This document shows, one piece after another, positions 25,557 through 32,959 of a DNA stretch of 64,000 nucleotides. Made by a program: the position numbers and the translations under genes. The notes beneath the pieces were generated by a model that did not search any database, had not been told where the DNA came from, and was given only the letters and a program-made list of their open reading frames with translations. Within the stretch, counting starts at the first letter, position 1, and every line of letters begins with the position of its first letter. Source of the stretch: DASQPA01 sp963756455 (GTDB taxonomy: Bacteria; Acidobacteriota; Thermoanaerobaculia; Multivoradales; UBA5704); NCBI GenBank assembly GCA_963756455.1, contig CAVWNC010000003.1:2480001-2544000 (forward strand), read 5' to 3'.

Positions 25557-27761
25557 ATGCCCCGACGCCTCTCGAAACGCGCCCTGCCGTCCCTCGCTCT
25601 CCTCCTTCTCGCGGCCTTCGCCTCCCTCCTGGCGCCCGCCCCGGCCCAGGCCGCGACCGGTTCCGCCGCCAGCTCGCAGAAGCTCGTCATCCTGGGTTTC
25701 GACGGCGTCGACGCCAAGCTCACCGAGAAGTGGATGGACGAGGGCAAGCTCCCCAACCTGGCGAAGCTCCGCGCCCAGGGGACCTTCTCGCCGCTGCTGT
25801 CGACCATCCCGTCGCAGACGCCGGTCTCCTGGTCGACCTTCGCGACCGGCCTCTCCCCCGGGCGGCACGGCATCTTCGACTTCCTGAAGCGCGACCCGGC
25901 CACCTACCGGCCGAGCTTCGCCATGTTCGACGAGAAGCGGGTTCCCTTCCTCTGGGGGACGTCGAATCCCCTCATCGTGGGCTTGGGCGGTGCGCTCGTG
26001 CTCACCCTGGTTCTCTTTCTCCTTCTGAAGCTCTTTCGTCTCCGTACCCGGCCGGCCTTCGTCACCGCGCTCGTTTTGGGGATCGTCCTCGGGATCGGCG
26101 CCGGCGCGGCGGCCTCCCGCCTGCTCCCCGTCGACCGCCCCGCGGCCGTCAACCGGCAGCAGGGGGATACGTTCTGGGCGATCCTCGGCAATGCGGGCAA
26201 GCGCGTGCGGGTGATCCGCGTCCCGGTCACCTTCCCGCCCAAGCCCTACGAGCACGGTGAGCTCCTGAGCGGCCTCGGCACCCCCGACCTCTCGGGCCGG
26301 ATCGGCAAGCCGTTCTACTTCACCTCCGAGCTCTTCTTCACCCCCAAGGGCGGCGGCGACTTCTCGGTCGAGGTGGCGGAGCTGGCGGACAACAAAGGGA
26401 CGATCGACACCGAGATCAAGGGTCCCCCGAACGAGCTCTTCCCCAAGCAGAAAGAGAAGGGGAAGGACTACATCACGATCCCCATGCGGCTCACCGTGGC
26501 GGCGGACAAGAAGAGTCTGGGGATCGACGTCTCGGGCCAGCACCTGTCGATGAAGCCGGGAGAGTGGAGCGACTGGGTGCGCTTCGTCTTCCCGTTCAAC
26601 CCGCTCATCAAGGTCCATGGCATCGGCCGCTTCCGGCTCCTCTCGCTCGATCCCGAGGTGCGGCTCTATCTCTCGCCCATCGACTTCGACCCCGAGAACC
26701 TGCCGCCGATCCTCGACATCACGACCCCGCCGCGCTTCGTCCATAACATGACCGACCGCTTCGGGCTCTTCAAGACGATCGGCTGGCAGATCGACACCTG
26801 GTCGATGGACAACGGCACCATCCCGGAGGACGTCTTCTTAGAAGACGTCAAGAACACGGTCGAGAAGGACCGCCAGATCCTCGACGGCTTCTTGAAGGAC
26901 GACGACTGGGACGTGCTCGTCAACTACTTCGAGTTCACCGACCGGGTGCAGCACATGATGTTCCGTTTCTTCGACCCCAAGCACCCGCTCTACACGGCGG
27001 AGGGGGCGGCGAAGTGGGGCGGCTCGATTCTCGGCGCCTACCAGCAGATGGACCAGATCGTCGGCGACACGATGACGAAGATGCCTCCGGGGACGCACCT
27101 CCTCATCGTCTCCGACCACGGCTTCGCCTCGTTCCGCCGGGGGATGAACTACAACACCTGGCTCGCGAAGAACGGCTACATGACGCTGACCGGCGAGGAC
27201 ACCAAGCGGAAGAACCTGGAAGACCTCTTCGACCAGGGAGATTTCTTCGTCAACGTCGACTGGTCGAAAACCCGCGCCTACGCCCTGGGGCTGGGGCAGG
27301 TTTACATCAACCTCGCCGGCCGCGAGGCCAAGGGGAGCGTCCGTCCCGAGGACTACAAGGCGCTCACGGCGGAGATCAAGGCGGGGCTCGAAGCCTACGT
27401 CGATCCCGAGACCGGGGAGCATCCGGTGGCCCACGTCTTCACCCGCGACGAGGCCTATGGCACCTACGATCCGCGGCTCATCCCCGATCTCATCCCCTCG
27501 AACAACGAGGGCTACCGGGTGGGCTGGCAGGACAGCCTGGGCGGCATCGGCAAGGCGATCGTCGAGCCCAACCTCCGCATCTGGAGCGGCGACCACTGCT
27601 CGGTCTACCCGCCGCTCGTCAGGGGCATCCTCTTCAGCAACGCCAAGCTCGTGGCGAAAGACCCCTGGATGGGCGACGTCATGCCGACCATCCTGGACAT
27701 CTACGGGGTGAAGCCGACGGTCAAGCTCGATGGGAAGAGTATGTGGGCGGGGGGGAAGTAG
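25557..27761 (+). CDS. Secreted alkaline-phosphatase-superfamily (type I phosphodiesterase/NPP-like) protein
   Basis: 734 residues. The ATG at 25557 starts a signal-peptide-like N-terminus (RRLSKRALPSLALLLLAAFA...APAQAA). Motifs of the superfamily: LVILGFDGVD (metal Asp), TPVSWSTFATG (nucleophile Thr/Ser region), NYFEFTDRVQHMMF, IVSDHGFASF (metal Asp-His). Two membrane helices lie at about residues 142–185 between catalytic segments, so the enzyme is probably membrane-tethered. Substrate unknown (phosphodiester or phospholipid-type headgroup are family options). TACAAT sits 12 nt before the start with no Shine-Dalgarno, suggesting a very short leader. Confidence 0.85.
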   Translation: MPRRLSKRALPSLALLLLAAFASLLAPAPAQAATGSAASSQKLVILGFDGVDAKLTEKWMDEGKLPNLAKLRAQGTFSPLLSTIPSQTPVSWSTFATGLSPGRHGIFDFLKRDPATYRPSFAMFDEKRVPFLWGTSNPLIVGLGGALVLTLVLFLLLKLFRLRTRPAFVTALVLGIVLGIGAGAAASRLLPVDRPAAVNRQQGDTFWAILGNAGKRVRVIRVPVTFPPKPYEHGELLSGLGTPDLSGRIGKPFYFTSELFFTPKGGGDFSVEVAELADNKGTIDTEIKGPPNELFPKQKEKGKDYITIPMRLTVAADKKSLGIDVSGQHLSMKPGEWSDWVRFVFPFNPLIKVHGIGRFRLLSLDPEVRLYLSPIDFDPENLPPILDITTPPRFVHNMTDRFGLFKTIGWQIDTWSMDNGTIPEDVFLEDVKNTVEKDRQILDGFLKDDDWDVLVNYFEFTDRVQHMMFRFFDPKHPLYTAEGAAKWGGSILGAYQQMDQIVGDTMTKMPPGTHLLIVSDHGFASFRRGMNYNTWLAKNGYMTLTGEDTKRKNLEDLFDQGDFFVNVDWSKTRAYALGLGQVYINLAGREAKGSVRPEDYKALTAEIKAGLEAYVDPETGEHPVAHVFTRDEAYGTYDPRLIPDLIPSNNEGYRVGWQDSLGGIGKAIVEPNLRIWSGDHCSVYPPLVRGILFSNAKLVAKDPWMGDVMPTILDIYGVKPTVKLDGKSMWAGGK

Positions 27762-27769
27762 GGTTGGAC

Positions 27770-28027
27770 GTGGCCGGGCACCGCCAACGGGAAGGGCGGA
27801 CCCTGGCGGAAGCTTTCGAGGAGCTCCGCCGCATCTGCGAGGAAGAGGATTACTCCCTGGAAATCCCTCCGCGGCAGGCCCGGCGCCTGGAAAGTCCCGG
27901 GAAACCCCTCGAAACCACCCCGAGACCTCTCCACGCTCGCCGAGAAGCCCTCGGCACTCCTCCCGAAGGCCTCCGGACGCCGGGGAAACCTCTGGAAACT
28001 CCGCCCAACTGCCTCCGGGAGCGCTGA
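27770..28027 (+). CDS. Possible small protein running into the 21-nt array
   Basis: A GTG-initiated frame of 85 codons just after the phosphodiesterase gene. Its first about 38 residues look like real protein (TLAEAFEELRRICEEEDYSL, then EIPPRQARR). From about residue 39 it enters array B and becomes Leu-led heptads (LESPGKP, LETTPRP, LGTPPEG, LRTPGKP, LETPPNC). It may be a gene whose 3' end was replaced by the array, or chance. No family recognised; no strong ribosome binding site. Confidence 0.3.
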   Translation: MAGHRQREGRTLAEAFEELRRICEEEDYSLEIPPRQARRLESPGKPLETTPRPLHARREALGTPPEGLRTPGKPLETPPNCLRER

Positions 28028-28388
28028 AAACCTCTGGAATCCCCTTTCGCCGGTCTCCAAGCTCGTTGGAAGCCTCTGCAAAGTCCTCTGGAAGGTCTCG
28101 ACCTTCCTCCGGAGCGCCTGGAAACTCGAACGGCAGCGCTCGAAAGGAGAATCCACGCACGCGAAAGTCTCCCGGAGACCGTCGAAACGAATTTAGAGGC
28201 AGGGGAAACGAGCCCGGACGGGTCCAAAAGTCCGGCGGAGAGGTTTTCCCTGACTTTGGAGGCCTTTTGGGGACGCTTCCAGGGGTTTCCGATGGTCCCG
28301 GAGACCCTCCGGACGAGTTTCGAGGGGTCTGGGTCGGCGTTGGAGGGCTCTCGGGCGGCCGGGGAGAGGTTTTGCGGTCGAAACGCCG
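27885..28388. repeat. Degenerate 21-nt periodic array B (intergenic), 24 units
   Basis: 24 consecutive 21-nt units without an indel. The first is at 27885, and further starts include 27906, 27927, 27969, 27990 and 28368. Each begins S-Y-C-T-C or a close variant (GCCTGGAAA, CCCTCGAAA, CTCTGGAAA, GTCTCGACC) and ends in a GGAG/GAAG-like purine block. Position 4 is T in about 18 of 24 units. Sequence identity between neighbours is low, so this is periodicity rather than exact repetition. It fills the gap between two convergent genes. Confidence 0.75.
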
Positions 28389-28393
28389 AAACG

Positions 28394-28762
28394 CTACCGT
28401 CGCGCTCCGGCCCACCGCACGGCCAGCCGGACCATGAGGTAGGCGCCGGTGAGCCCTCCCGTCGCTTCGGCGAGTGCTCGCGCCAGGTGCGGATCGGCGA
28501 AGGTGGCGAACGCGATTCTGAGCGCTTCGCGCAGGCCCGAGAGCGCCGGATGGGTGGCGACGAGCCACTCGGTGAGGCCGGAGAGCCCGGAGAGAAGGGC
28601 GAGCCCGGCGAGGAACCGCGGCCAGGGGAAGGGCAGCGGCGGGGGCGGCGTCGTCGCGGTCGCGGCCGTGCGCACCGCCGCCATGACGTTCGCTGCGAAT
28701 TGGGGCGAAGGGGGCGGCGGCTCTTCCGAGGCGAGAATCCGATCGAGGTCGTCGAGAGTCAT
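28394..28762 (-). CDS. Putative anti-sigma factor (membrane)
   Basis: 122 residues starting MTLDDLDRILASEEPPPPSP. A short cytoplasmic N-terminus (about 60 residues, Pro-rich linker) leads to two membrane helices (WPRFLAGLALLSGLSGLTEW and ALAEATGGLTGAYLMVRLAV). It overlaps the stop of the ECF sigma gene by 4 bp (ATGA), the usual layout for a cognate anti-sigma. No zinc-binding HxxxCxxC motif is present, so the assignment rests on context. Confidence 0.6.
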   Translation of the reverse strand: MTLDDLDRILASEEPPPPSPQFAANVMAAVRTAATATTPPPPLPFPWPRFLAGLALLSGLSGLTEWLVATHPALSGLREALRIAFATFADPHLARALAEATGGLTGAYLMVRLAVRWAGARR

Positions 28763-29334
28763 ACCGGAACCTCCTGGGGGGCCGGGGAAGAAGAGAGGAG
28801 ACCGCCGAGCTTGCGCCGTAGCCTCTCGCGGCCACGGTGGAGCCAGGCTTTCGCGGTTCCCTCGGGGACGGCGAGGATGCGGGCGGTCTCGGCCAGGTTC
28901 TTATCGCTGAAATAGAAGACGGTGAGGGCGTCCCGGTAGCGGGCGGGGAGCGCGGCCACCGCCCGCCGCACCCACTCGTCCCGCTCCGCGCTTTCGAGCG
29001 CCAGCTCCGGCGGGAGCTCGGAGCCCACGAGCTCGGCCACGGCATCCAGCGGGACGGAAGGGAGAGCGTGGCGGCGGAGCGCCGAACGGTAGACGTTGAG
29101 CGCCAGAGAGAAGAGCCAGGTCGAGAAGGCGGAGTCGCCGCGGAACTGGTGGAGCTGCTGGAAAGCCCGGAGGAACGCCTCCTGCGCGAGGTCTTCGGCG
29201 CGCTCCCGGTCGCGGACGAAGCGGTAGGCCAGGTGGACGAGCGGCCCCTGCCAGCGGTGCACGATGCCCTCGAAGCCGTCCAAGTCCCCGGCCTGAACGC
29301 GCCGCACGTCGATCCGGTCGAGATCCGTGTCCAT
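28759..29334 (-). CDS. ECF RNA polymerase sigma factor (RpoE-like)
   Basis: 191 residues from the ATG at 29334 (MDTDLDRIDVRRVQAGD). Region 2 includes VHLAYRFVRDRERAEDLAQEAFLRA and FSTWLFSLALNVYRS; region 4 has LPARYRDALTVFYFSD, then the helix-turn-helix AETARILAVPEGTAKAWLHRGRERL. It is followed by an overlapping membrane anti-sigma candidate. The promoter directly upstream has an ECF-type motif (GCAACC, 17 bp, GTCT) shared with the divergent gene, which suggests autoregulation. A longer start at 29448 would swallow the promoter. Confidence 0.9.
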   Translation of the reverse strand: MDTDLDRIDVRRVQAGDLDGFEGIVHRWQGPLVHLAYRFVRDRERAEDLAQEAFLRAFQQLHQFRGDSAFSTWLFSLALNVYRSALRRHALPSVPLDAVAELVGSELPPELALESAERDEWVRRAVAALPARYRDALTVFYFSDKNLAETARILAVPEGTAKAWLHRGRERLRRKLGGLLSSSPAPQEVPV

Positions 29335-29343
29335 ATGGAGGGG

Positions 29344-29372
29344 TAAGACGCCTCGGCCGCGCCGCCGGTTGC
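29344..29372 (-). promoter_or_regulatory. ECF-type promoter for the sigma factor gene
   Basis: On the minus strand GCAACC (29367–29372) is followed after 17 bp by GTCTTA (29344–29349). It ends only about 10 nt before the sigma start codon, so the leader would be very short. The same motif occurs in the other direction at 29419. Confidence 0.6.
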
Positions 29373-29418
29373 ACTGGAGACCGTAGCACTCCGGAAGCCG
29401 GGGTCCCGAGAGAAAAAC

Positions 29419-29446
29419 GCAACCGGCGGCGGCGGGAGCGCGTCCC
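29419..29446 (+). promoter_or_regulatory. ECF-type promoter for the divergent membrane protein gene
   Basis: GCAACC (29419–29424), 17 bp, then GTCC (29442–29445). The first 13 bases of this element and of the minus-strand copy are identical (GCAACCGGCGGCG), pointing to one sigma factor for both genes. Confidence 0.6.
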
Positions 29447-29474
29447 ACGGTGCGAACCCAAAAGGAGAAACACC

Positions 29475-29900
29475 ATGACCACCGAAACTCTCGCCATGCT
29501 GATCCCCCTCGTCTCCATCATCGCCGTCTTCGCCTACACGTCGGTCGCCGCCTGGGCCGATTCGCGCACCAAGGAGCGCGAGGCCTTCTATCGGAGCGAG
29601 CTGTTCAAGAAGCTCGCGGATTCACCCGCACCGCAGGTCCAACAGGTGCTCGCGAGGATCCGCGAGCAGGAGCAGGACGCCGAGCGCAAGGCCCGCGAAG
29701 GGCAGCGGCTCGGCGGCGTCATCGTCACCCTCGTGGGCCTCGGGCTCATCTCGATGTTCGCCCTCCTGACGCCGCACCAGTCCATCTGGGCGATCGGGCT
29801 GGTCCCGCTGGCGGTCGGGGTGGCACTCCTGCTCTACGCCTACGTGCTGGCCCCGAAGCTGCCGGCGGATGGGATGGAGCGGGAGGAAAAGGTGTCTTAG
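29475..29900 (+). CDS. Small inner-membrane protein (DUF6249-like)
   Basis: 141 residues: an N-terminal helix (LAMLIPLVSIIAVFAYTSVAAW), a charged helical segment (FYRSELFKKLADSPAPQVQQ...), then two C-terminal membrane helices (GGVIVTLVGLGLISMFALL and AIGLVPLAVGVALLLYAYVL). AAGGAG precedes the ATG. Its promoter mirrors that of the adjacent ECF sigma gene, so it is probably a target of that sigma factor. Function unknown. It overlaps the HepT gene end by 4 bp on the other strand. Confidence 0.75.
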   Translation: MTTETLAMLIPLVSIIAVFAYTSVAAWADSRTKEREAFYRSELFKKLADSPAPQVQQVLARIREQEQDAERKAREGQRLGGVIVTLVGLGLISMFALLTPHQSIWAIGLVPLAVGVALLLYAYVLAPKLPADGMEREEKVS

Positions 29901-30241
29901 CCCGAGCCCAGGGCTGACTCCAAGACTCGAACGAGGGAGGGCAGGCTGTCTTGAACCGTCGCCCAGAGGATGTCGAGGTTGATGTCGAAGTAGGCGTGGA
30001 TCAGTCGGTTTCGCATGCCGACGACGTCGGGCCAGGGAATTGTGTCGAGCTCTGCGCAGGTGCCGGAGCTCACCCGGCTGGCGGCCTCGCCGATCACGGA
30101 GATCAAATGAACCAGAGCGTCCGCGAGAGGGTCGTCTTCGGCACCGAGTTTTTCGCGGTCATATCCTGCGGCCAGGCGCAGAGCCTTCCTGGCAGCGTCG
30201 AGCATGTGCTGCAGGCGGACTCTGTCACCCGCGGGCAGCAC
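29897..30241 (-). CDS. hepT: HepT-like toxin (HEPN, DUF86)
   Basis: 114 residues, helical. The HEPN RNase motif Rx4-6H appears as RNRLIHAYFDIN, with flanking DILWATVQDSLP typical of HepT. Homologues are RNA-cleaving toxins silenced by an MNT nucleotidyltransferase that AMPylates the Tyr next to the motif (here HAY). The gene overlaps the end of the upstream MNT-containing gene by 17 bp, the standard MntA–HepT order. Confidence 0.85.
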   Translation of the reverse strand: MLPAGDRVRLQHMLDAARKALRLAAGYDREKLGAEDDPLADALVHLISVIGEAASRVSSGTCAELDTIPWPDVVGMRNRLIHAYFDINLDILWATVQDSLPSLVRVLESALGSG

Positions 30242-31247
30242 GCAGCTCCACCGCCTCCTGAAGGACTTCTTGCCGGAAGTATCGGCTGAGGTCGCTCGCC
30301 GTACGGAGATCGACTTTGAATCCGATCAGCTCGCTGAGCTCCCTTTCCATGCGGGCCATGTCCAGCAGAGTGACGCGCGTCCCGGGCTCGAACTCCACGA
30401 GCAGGTCCAAGTCGCTGTCCTCGCGAAGGTCCTCGATCCGGTCTCCCAGGATGGAGCCGAAAGCCTTGAGGTGCCGGATGGAATGCTCGCGGCAGTAGCG
30501 ATCGATCTCCCGGAGGCGCCTCTTCAAATCCTCCTCGTCGTGAGCACGGATGACCGGGAGCTGGAAATAAGGCGATTCCTGTCGGAGGATTCTCCCTTCG
30601 TCTTCCAGGTCAAGGAGGAGAGCCTGGTCGCGAAGGATCGAGATGCGTCCGAATCGATACTCTGGCTCCTCCCTGACATACCACTCCTGCACCTTCTGCT
30701 TCAGGATTGGCGCCCCCCGATCCAGGGGGAGCAACAGGCCGAGCCCCGTCAAATCGTAAATGAGAAGGTGGTCCAGGTCGAAGCGGCCGTGCCTGAGCGC
30801 CTCCGCCTTCTTGAGGAAAGCCGAGAAGAGGATCTCCGCCCATAGCTTCGCCGCTTCCCTTTCTGGCGTGTTGATGTCGACGGGTAGAATCAGCTGGTCC
30901 TCGGCCCTGCTCGCCACGGCGAGCCTTCTCTGGTACTCCTCTGTAGAGCCATCCGTCAGCTCGAAGGTCTCGCGCCGCCCGTCCGGCCACTCGAGAACGA
31001 AGTCTGGAGGGTCTTGTCCCTCGGGGGGCTTCCGCAAAGTCACGGGGAGAGCCAGGAGATTCTCTCCGGCGAGGAAATGCAGGTAACGCAGGATGCAGAA
31101 GTGTTCTCGCTGATCCCGGCTCCGGCCTTCGTGTCGCGCGGGAACCGGTTGGTCGAGCCGGTCGAGGGTCGCGAGCAGGTGGTCGCGTTCCGTGAAGTGG
31201 ACCGAATGACCGGGCCTGAGGAGGACTTTGTCGATGTCATGGACCAT
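30225..31247 (-). CDS. Unknown N-terminal domain fused to MNT nucleotidyltransferase antitoxin
   Basis: 340 residues. The C-terminal about 110 residues are an MntA-type minimal nucleotidyltransferase: IRHLKAFGSILGD, then EDSDLDLLVEF (GSx(9–10)DxD) and the tail FKVDLRTASDLSRYF. MntA proteins are normally about 100–150 residues, so the first about 220 residues are an addition. That part contains PPDFVLEWPDGRRETFELT, which resembles a nuclease-like PD...ExT core, and a second block (LLIYDLTGLGLLLPL). AGGAGG lies at a good distance before the ATG. It overlaps hepT, so it is the expected antitoxin. The fused domain is not recognised. Confidence 0.75.
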   Translation of the reverse strand: MVHDIDKVLLRPGHSVHFTERDHLLATLDRLDQPVPARHEGRSRDQREHFCILRYLHFLAGENLLALPVTLRKPPEGQDPPDFVLEWPDGRRETFELTDGSTEEYQRRLAVASRAEDQLILPVDINTPEREAAKLWAEILFSAFLKKAEALRHGRFDLDHLLIYDLTGLGLLLPLDRGAPILKQKVQEWYVREEPEYRFGRISILRDQALLLDLEDEGRILRQESPYFQLPVIRAHDEEDLKRRLREIDRYCREHSIRHLKAFGSILGDRIEDLREDSDLDLLVEFEPGTRVTLLDMARMERELSELIGFKVDLRTASDLSRYFRQEVLQEAVELRAARG

Positions 31248-31354
31248 CGCTCTATCCTCCTGCTACAAACCACTGTCGTGTCAACCGATGTCCCAGCAGG
31301 GCCTTCATCTGGAGAGTATACCTTCGGCGGAGATGGTGGCGAAGGCGAGCGCCG

Positions 31355-31543
31355 GTGCCAATCTCCGTGGTCCGCGATTACCTCGCCGAGCGGATCAATC
31401 TCGGGAAGGCGGCCGAGCTTTTTCAGCTCTCCCGTTTCGAGCTCGAGGAGAGCTTTCAGCGGCTCGGGATTCCGCTTCGGCGAGGACCCCGCTCCCTCGA
31501 GGACGCGCAGGCCGAGATCGCCGTCGCCCGCCGGCACGCCTGA
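31355..31543 (+). CDS. UPF0175-like antitoxin, N-terminus possibly lost
   Basis: 62 residues from a GTG: VVRDYLAERINLGKAAELFQ, then SRFELEESFQRLGIPLRRGP. This matches the C-terminal half of UPF0175 antitoxins (SLGKAAEL.G.SR..F...L...GI), whose full length is about 80–100 residues. The preceding strand or RHH portion is missing in this frame. No clear ribosome binding site. It is divergent from the MNT gene; no obvious partner toxin sits on the plus strand. Confidence 0.5.
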   Translation: MPISVVRDYLAERINLGKAAELFQLSRFELEESFQRLGIPLRRGPRSLEDAQAEIAVARRHA

Positions 31544-31614
31544 CCAGCTCCAGACGTCTGCCCTGGGTCCAGGCGTGGGGGCAGGCTGCGGAGGTGGGTG
31601 GGTAACCTGGGTGC

Positions 31615-32013
31615 TCAGACGGCCGGAAACGACACCCACGGAAGGCCGTCGATATGGCTGAAGTGAGGATCGGAGGAGAGGAGCTCCGCGCCTGCTTCCA
31701 TCGCATGCGCTGCAATCCAGATGTCGTTCGTCGGGATGGGCCTCCCTTTCTTCCGCAACGCGGCAGAAAGGCGCCCGCACCCATCAGCGGTATCCCAGGT
31801 GACCAGCAGCAGGCGAACGTTCGGATCTTCGAGGAAGGAGCTGAGCGCTCGGCCGTTCTCTTCGTAGCGGGAGCCGTTCCGGAAGCCGAACAGCAACTCC
31901 CCAACGACGACGATCGACAAGAGCACCTCTTCCGAGCTTCGCACTTGCTCGGCGACGAGCTCTTGACCCTGCCGTAGGGCCGTGTAGGCGTTGGTATCGA
32001 GAAGGACTTTCAC
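31615..32013 (-). CDS. vapC: PIN-domain toxin (VapC family)
   Basis: 132 residues. Acidic metal-binding residues of PIN RNases are visible: LLDTNAY (Asp6), VVGELLFG (Glu), TNDIWIAAHA (Asp) and SSDPHFSHIDG (Asp). The start ATG overlaps the antitoxin stop as ATGA (32010–32013). Cleaves RNA when free; paired with the Phd-like protein upstream. Confidence 0.9.
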   Translation of the reverse strand: MKVLLDTNAYTALRQGQELVAEQVRSSEEVLLSIVVVGELLFGFRNGSRYEENGRALSSFLEDPNVRLLLVTWDTADGCGRLSAALRKKGRPIPTNDIWIAAHAMEAGAELLSSDPHFSHIDGLPWVSFPAV

Positions 32014-32291
32014 TGCCAGAAGGATTCGTCGACCTGCTCGAAGATCTCGGCGGCCTTGAGGATTTCGGCTTCCTGTTCCGCCGACCAGGTGCCGATGAAA
32101 CGATCCAGGGCATGGCCGATCGCCCTGGACGGCTCGTAGGATCCCCGATCCTCTTGTCCTTCTTGGCGAACGAGCGTCAGGCGCACGGTTTGACCGCCAG
32201 GGCTCGTGATGACGACCTCTTGCCCGGCTGCCGCCTCCTCGATCAGCTCGCCGAGGTGTGCTTCCGCTTCGTCGAAGCTGACTCTGATCAT
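32010..32291 (-). CDS. vapB: Phd/YefM-type antitoxin
   Basis: 93 residues from the ATG at 32291: MIRVSFDEAEAHLGELIEEA, then GQEVVITSPGGQTVRLTLV, the Phd/YefM fold that binds DNA, followed by an acidic helical C-terminus (SAEQEAEILKAAEIFEQVDE) expected to block the PIN toxin. Overlaps vapC by 4 bp. The longer open frame upstream runs over the tRNA and is not coding. Confidence 0.85.
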   Translation of the reverse strand: MIRVSFDEAEAHLGELIEEAAAGQEVVITSPGGQTVRLTLVRQEGQEDRGSYEPSRAIGHALDRFIGTWSAEQEAEILKAAEIFEQVDESFWQ

Positions 32292-32448
32292 AGCGACAAG
32301 GATACCACTCCTACCTGTGCCCAAGACCAAGCTGCGGAGGCTGTAGTGTCGAGAGGTGGTGCCGATGCCTCCCAGGATGCGGAGGTAATGTCTTTTTGAG
32401 GAGACTGATGAAGGGCCTGGGTCGCCCAAAGACGGAACGGATGTGAAA

Positions 32449-32524
32449 TGGTGGAGCAGAAGGGATTCGAACCCTCGACCCCCACGTTGCGAACGTGGTG
32501 CTCTCCCAGCTGAGCTACTGCCCC
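32449..32524 (-). tRNA. tRNA-Ala (anticodon CGC)
   Basis: Full cloverleaf of 76 nt including an encoded CCA. Acceptor arms are GGGGCAG and CTGCTCC with the G3:U70 pair that marks alanine. The D arm has AGCTCAGCTGGGAGAGC, the anticodon stem CCACG/CGTGG encloses TTCGCAA (anticodon CGC), and the T arm has GGTTCGAATCC. Transcribed toward the toxin-antitoxin genes. Confidence 0.97.
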
Positions 32525-32636
32525 ACACCGGCTGGACGGCGTATTGTACTCGGGGTCCGCCATGGCCACAAGCCGGCTGGCGCCTTAGGCCAGGGTCTCG
32601 TCAAAGTCGTGCCTGTTCGCGAGAAGCCCTTCTAAA

Positions 32637-32836
32637 TGTCACCCCGAAGGGGTGCGGGTTGGTAGCCTGGGGCGAGAGCCCCAGGTTGGGGTAACCACAA
32701 GAAAACAAAAGCCCCGAAGGGGCGAAGGTACGGGTGGAATTACCGTCGCCCCTTCGGGGCTGGAGATTCCTTTTCTTCCCCTTTCCTGGGGTTTGCACCC
32801 CAGGCTACCGACCCAAGCCCCTTCGGGGCGAAGAGA
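32637..32836. repeat. Nested palindromic intergenic repeat
   Basis: A perfect 16-bp inverted repeat (32710–32725 with 32746–32761, AGCCCCGAAGGGGCGA) continues inward with GGTA/TACC. Outside it a second inverted pair, GGTAGCCTGGGG (near 32661) and CCCCAGGCTACC (near 32799–32810), and further CCCCGAAGGGG blocks at both ends form a multi-hairpin. No coding capacity. It lies upstream of the tRNA and next to array C in a gap of about 960 bp. Confidence 0.8.
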
Positions 32837-32959
32837 AAAGCGACTTTGACGGAACCTTGCGCCTTAGGCACCTTGGTCTCGCCTCGGTCACCCACGTGCA
32901 GTTCTAGGGGTCTGTCCAAGCTGAATCGACAGCGACCGAGCTCGGGAGGAGCGAAAAAG

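Noticed and set aside
23102..26260. 1052-codon plus-strand frame opposite the SpoIIE-type phosphatase
   Set aside because: Glu/Gly/Arg-rich antisense frame without motifs; the minus-strand gene has all PP2C motifs.
27730..28437. 235-codon plus-strand frame over array B
   Set aside because: It starts inside the phosphodiesterase gene and its composition (Arg/Pro/Gly/Ser) reflects the array, not a protein family.
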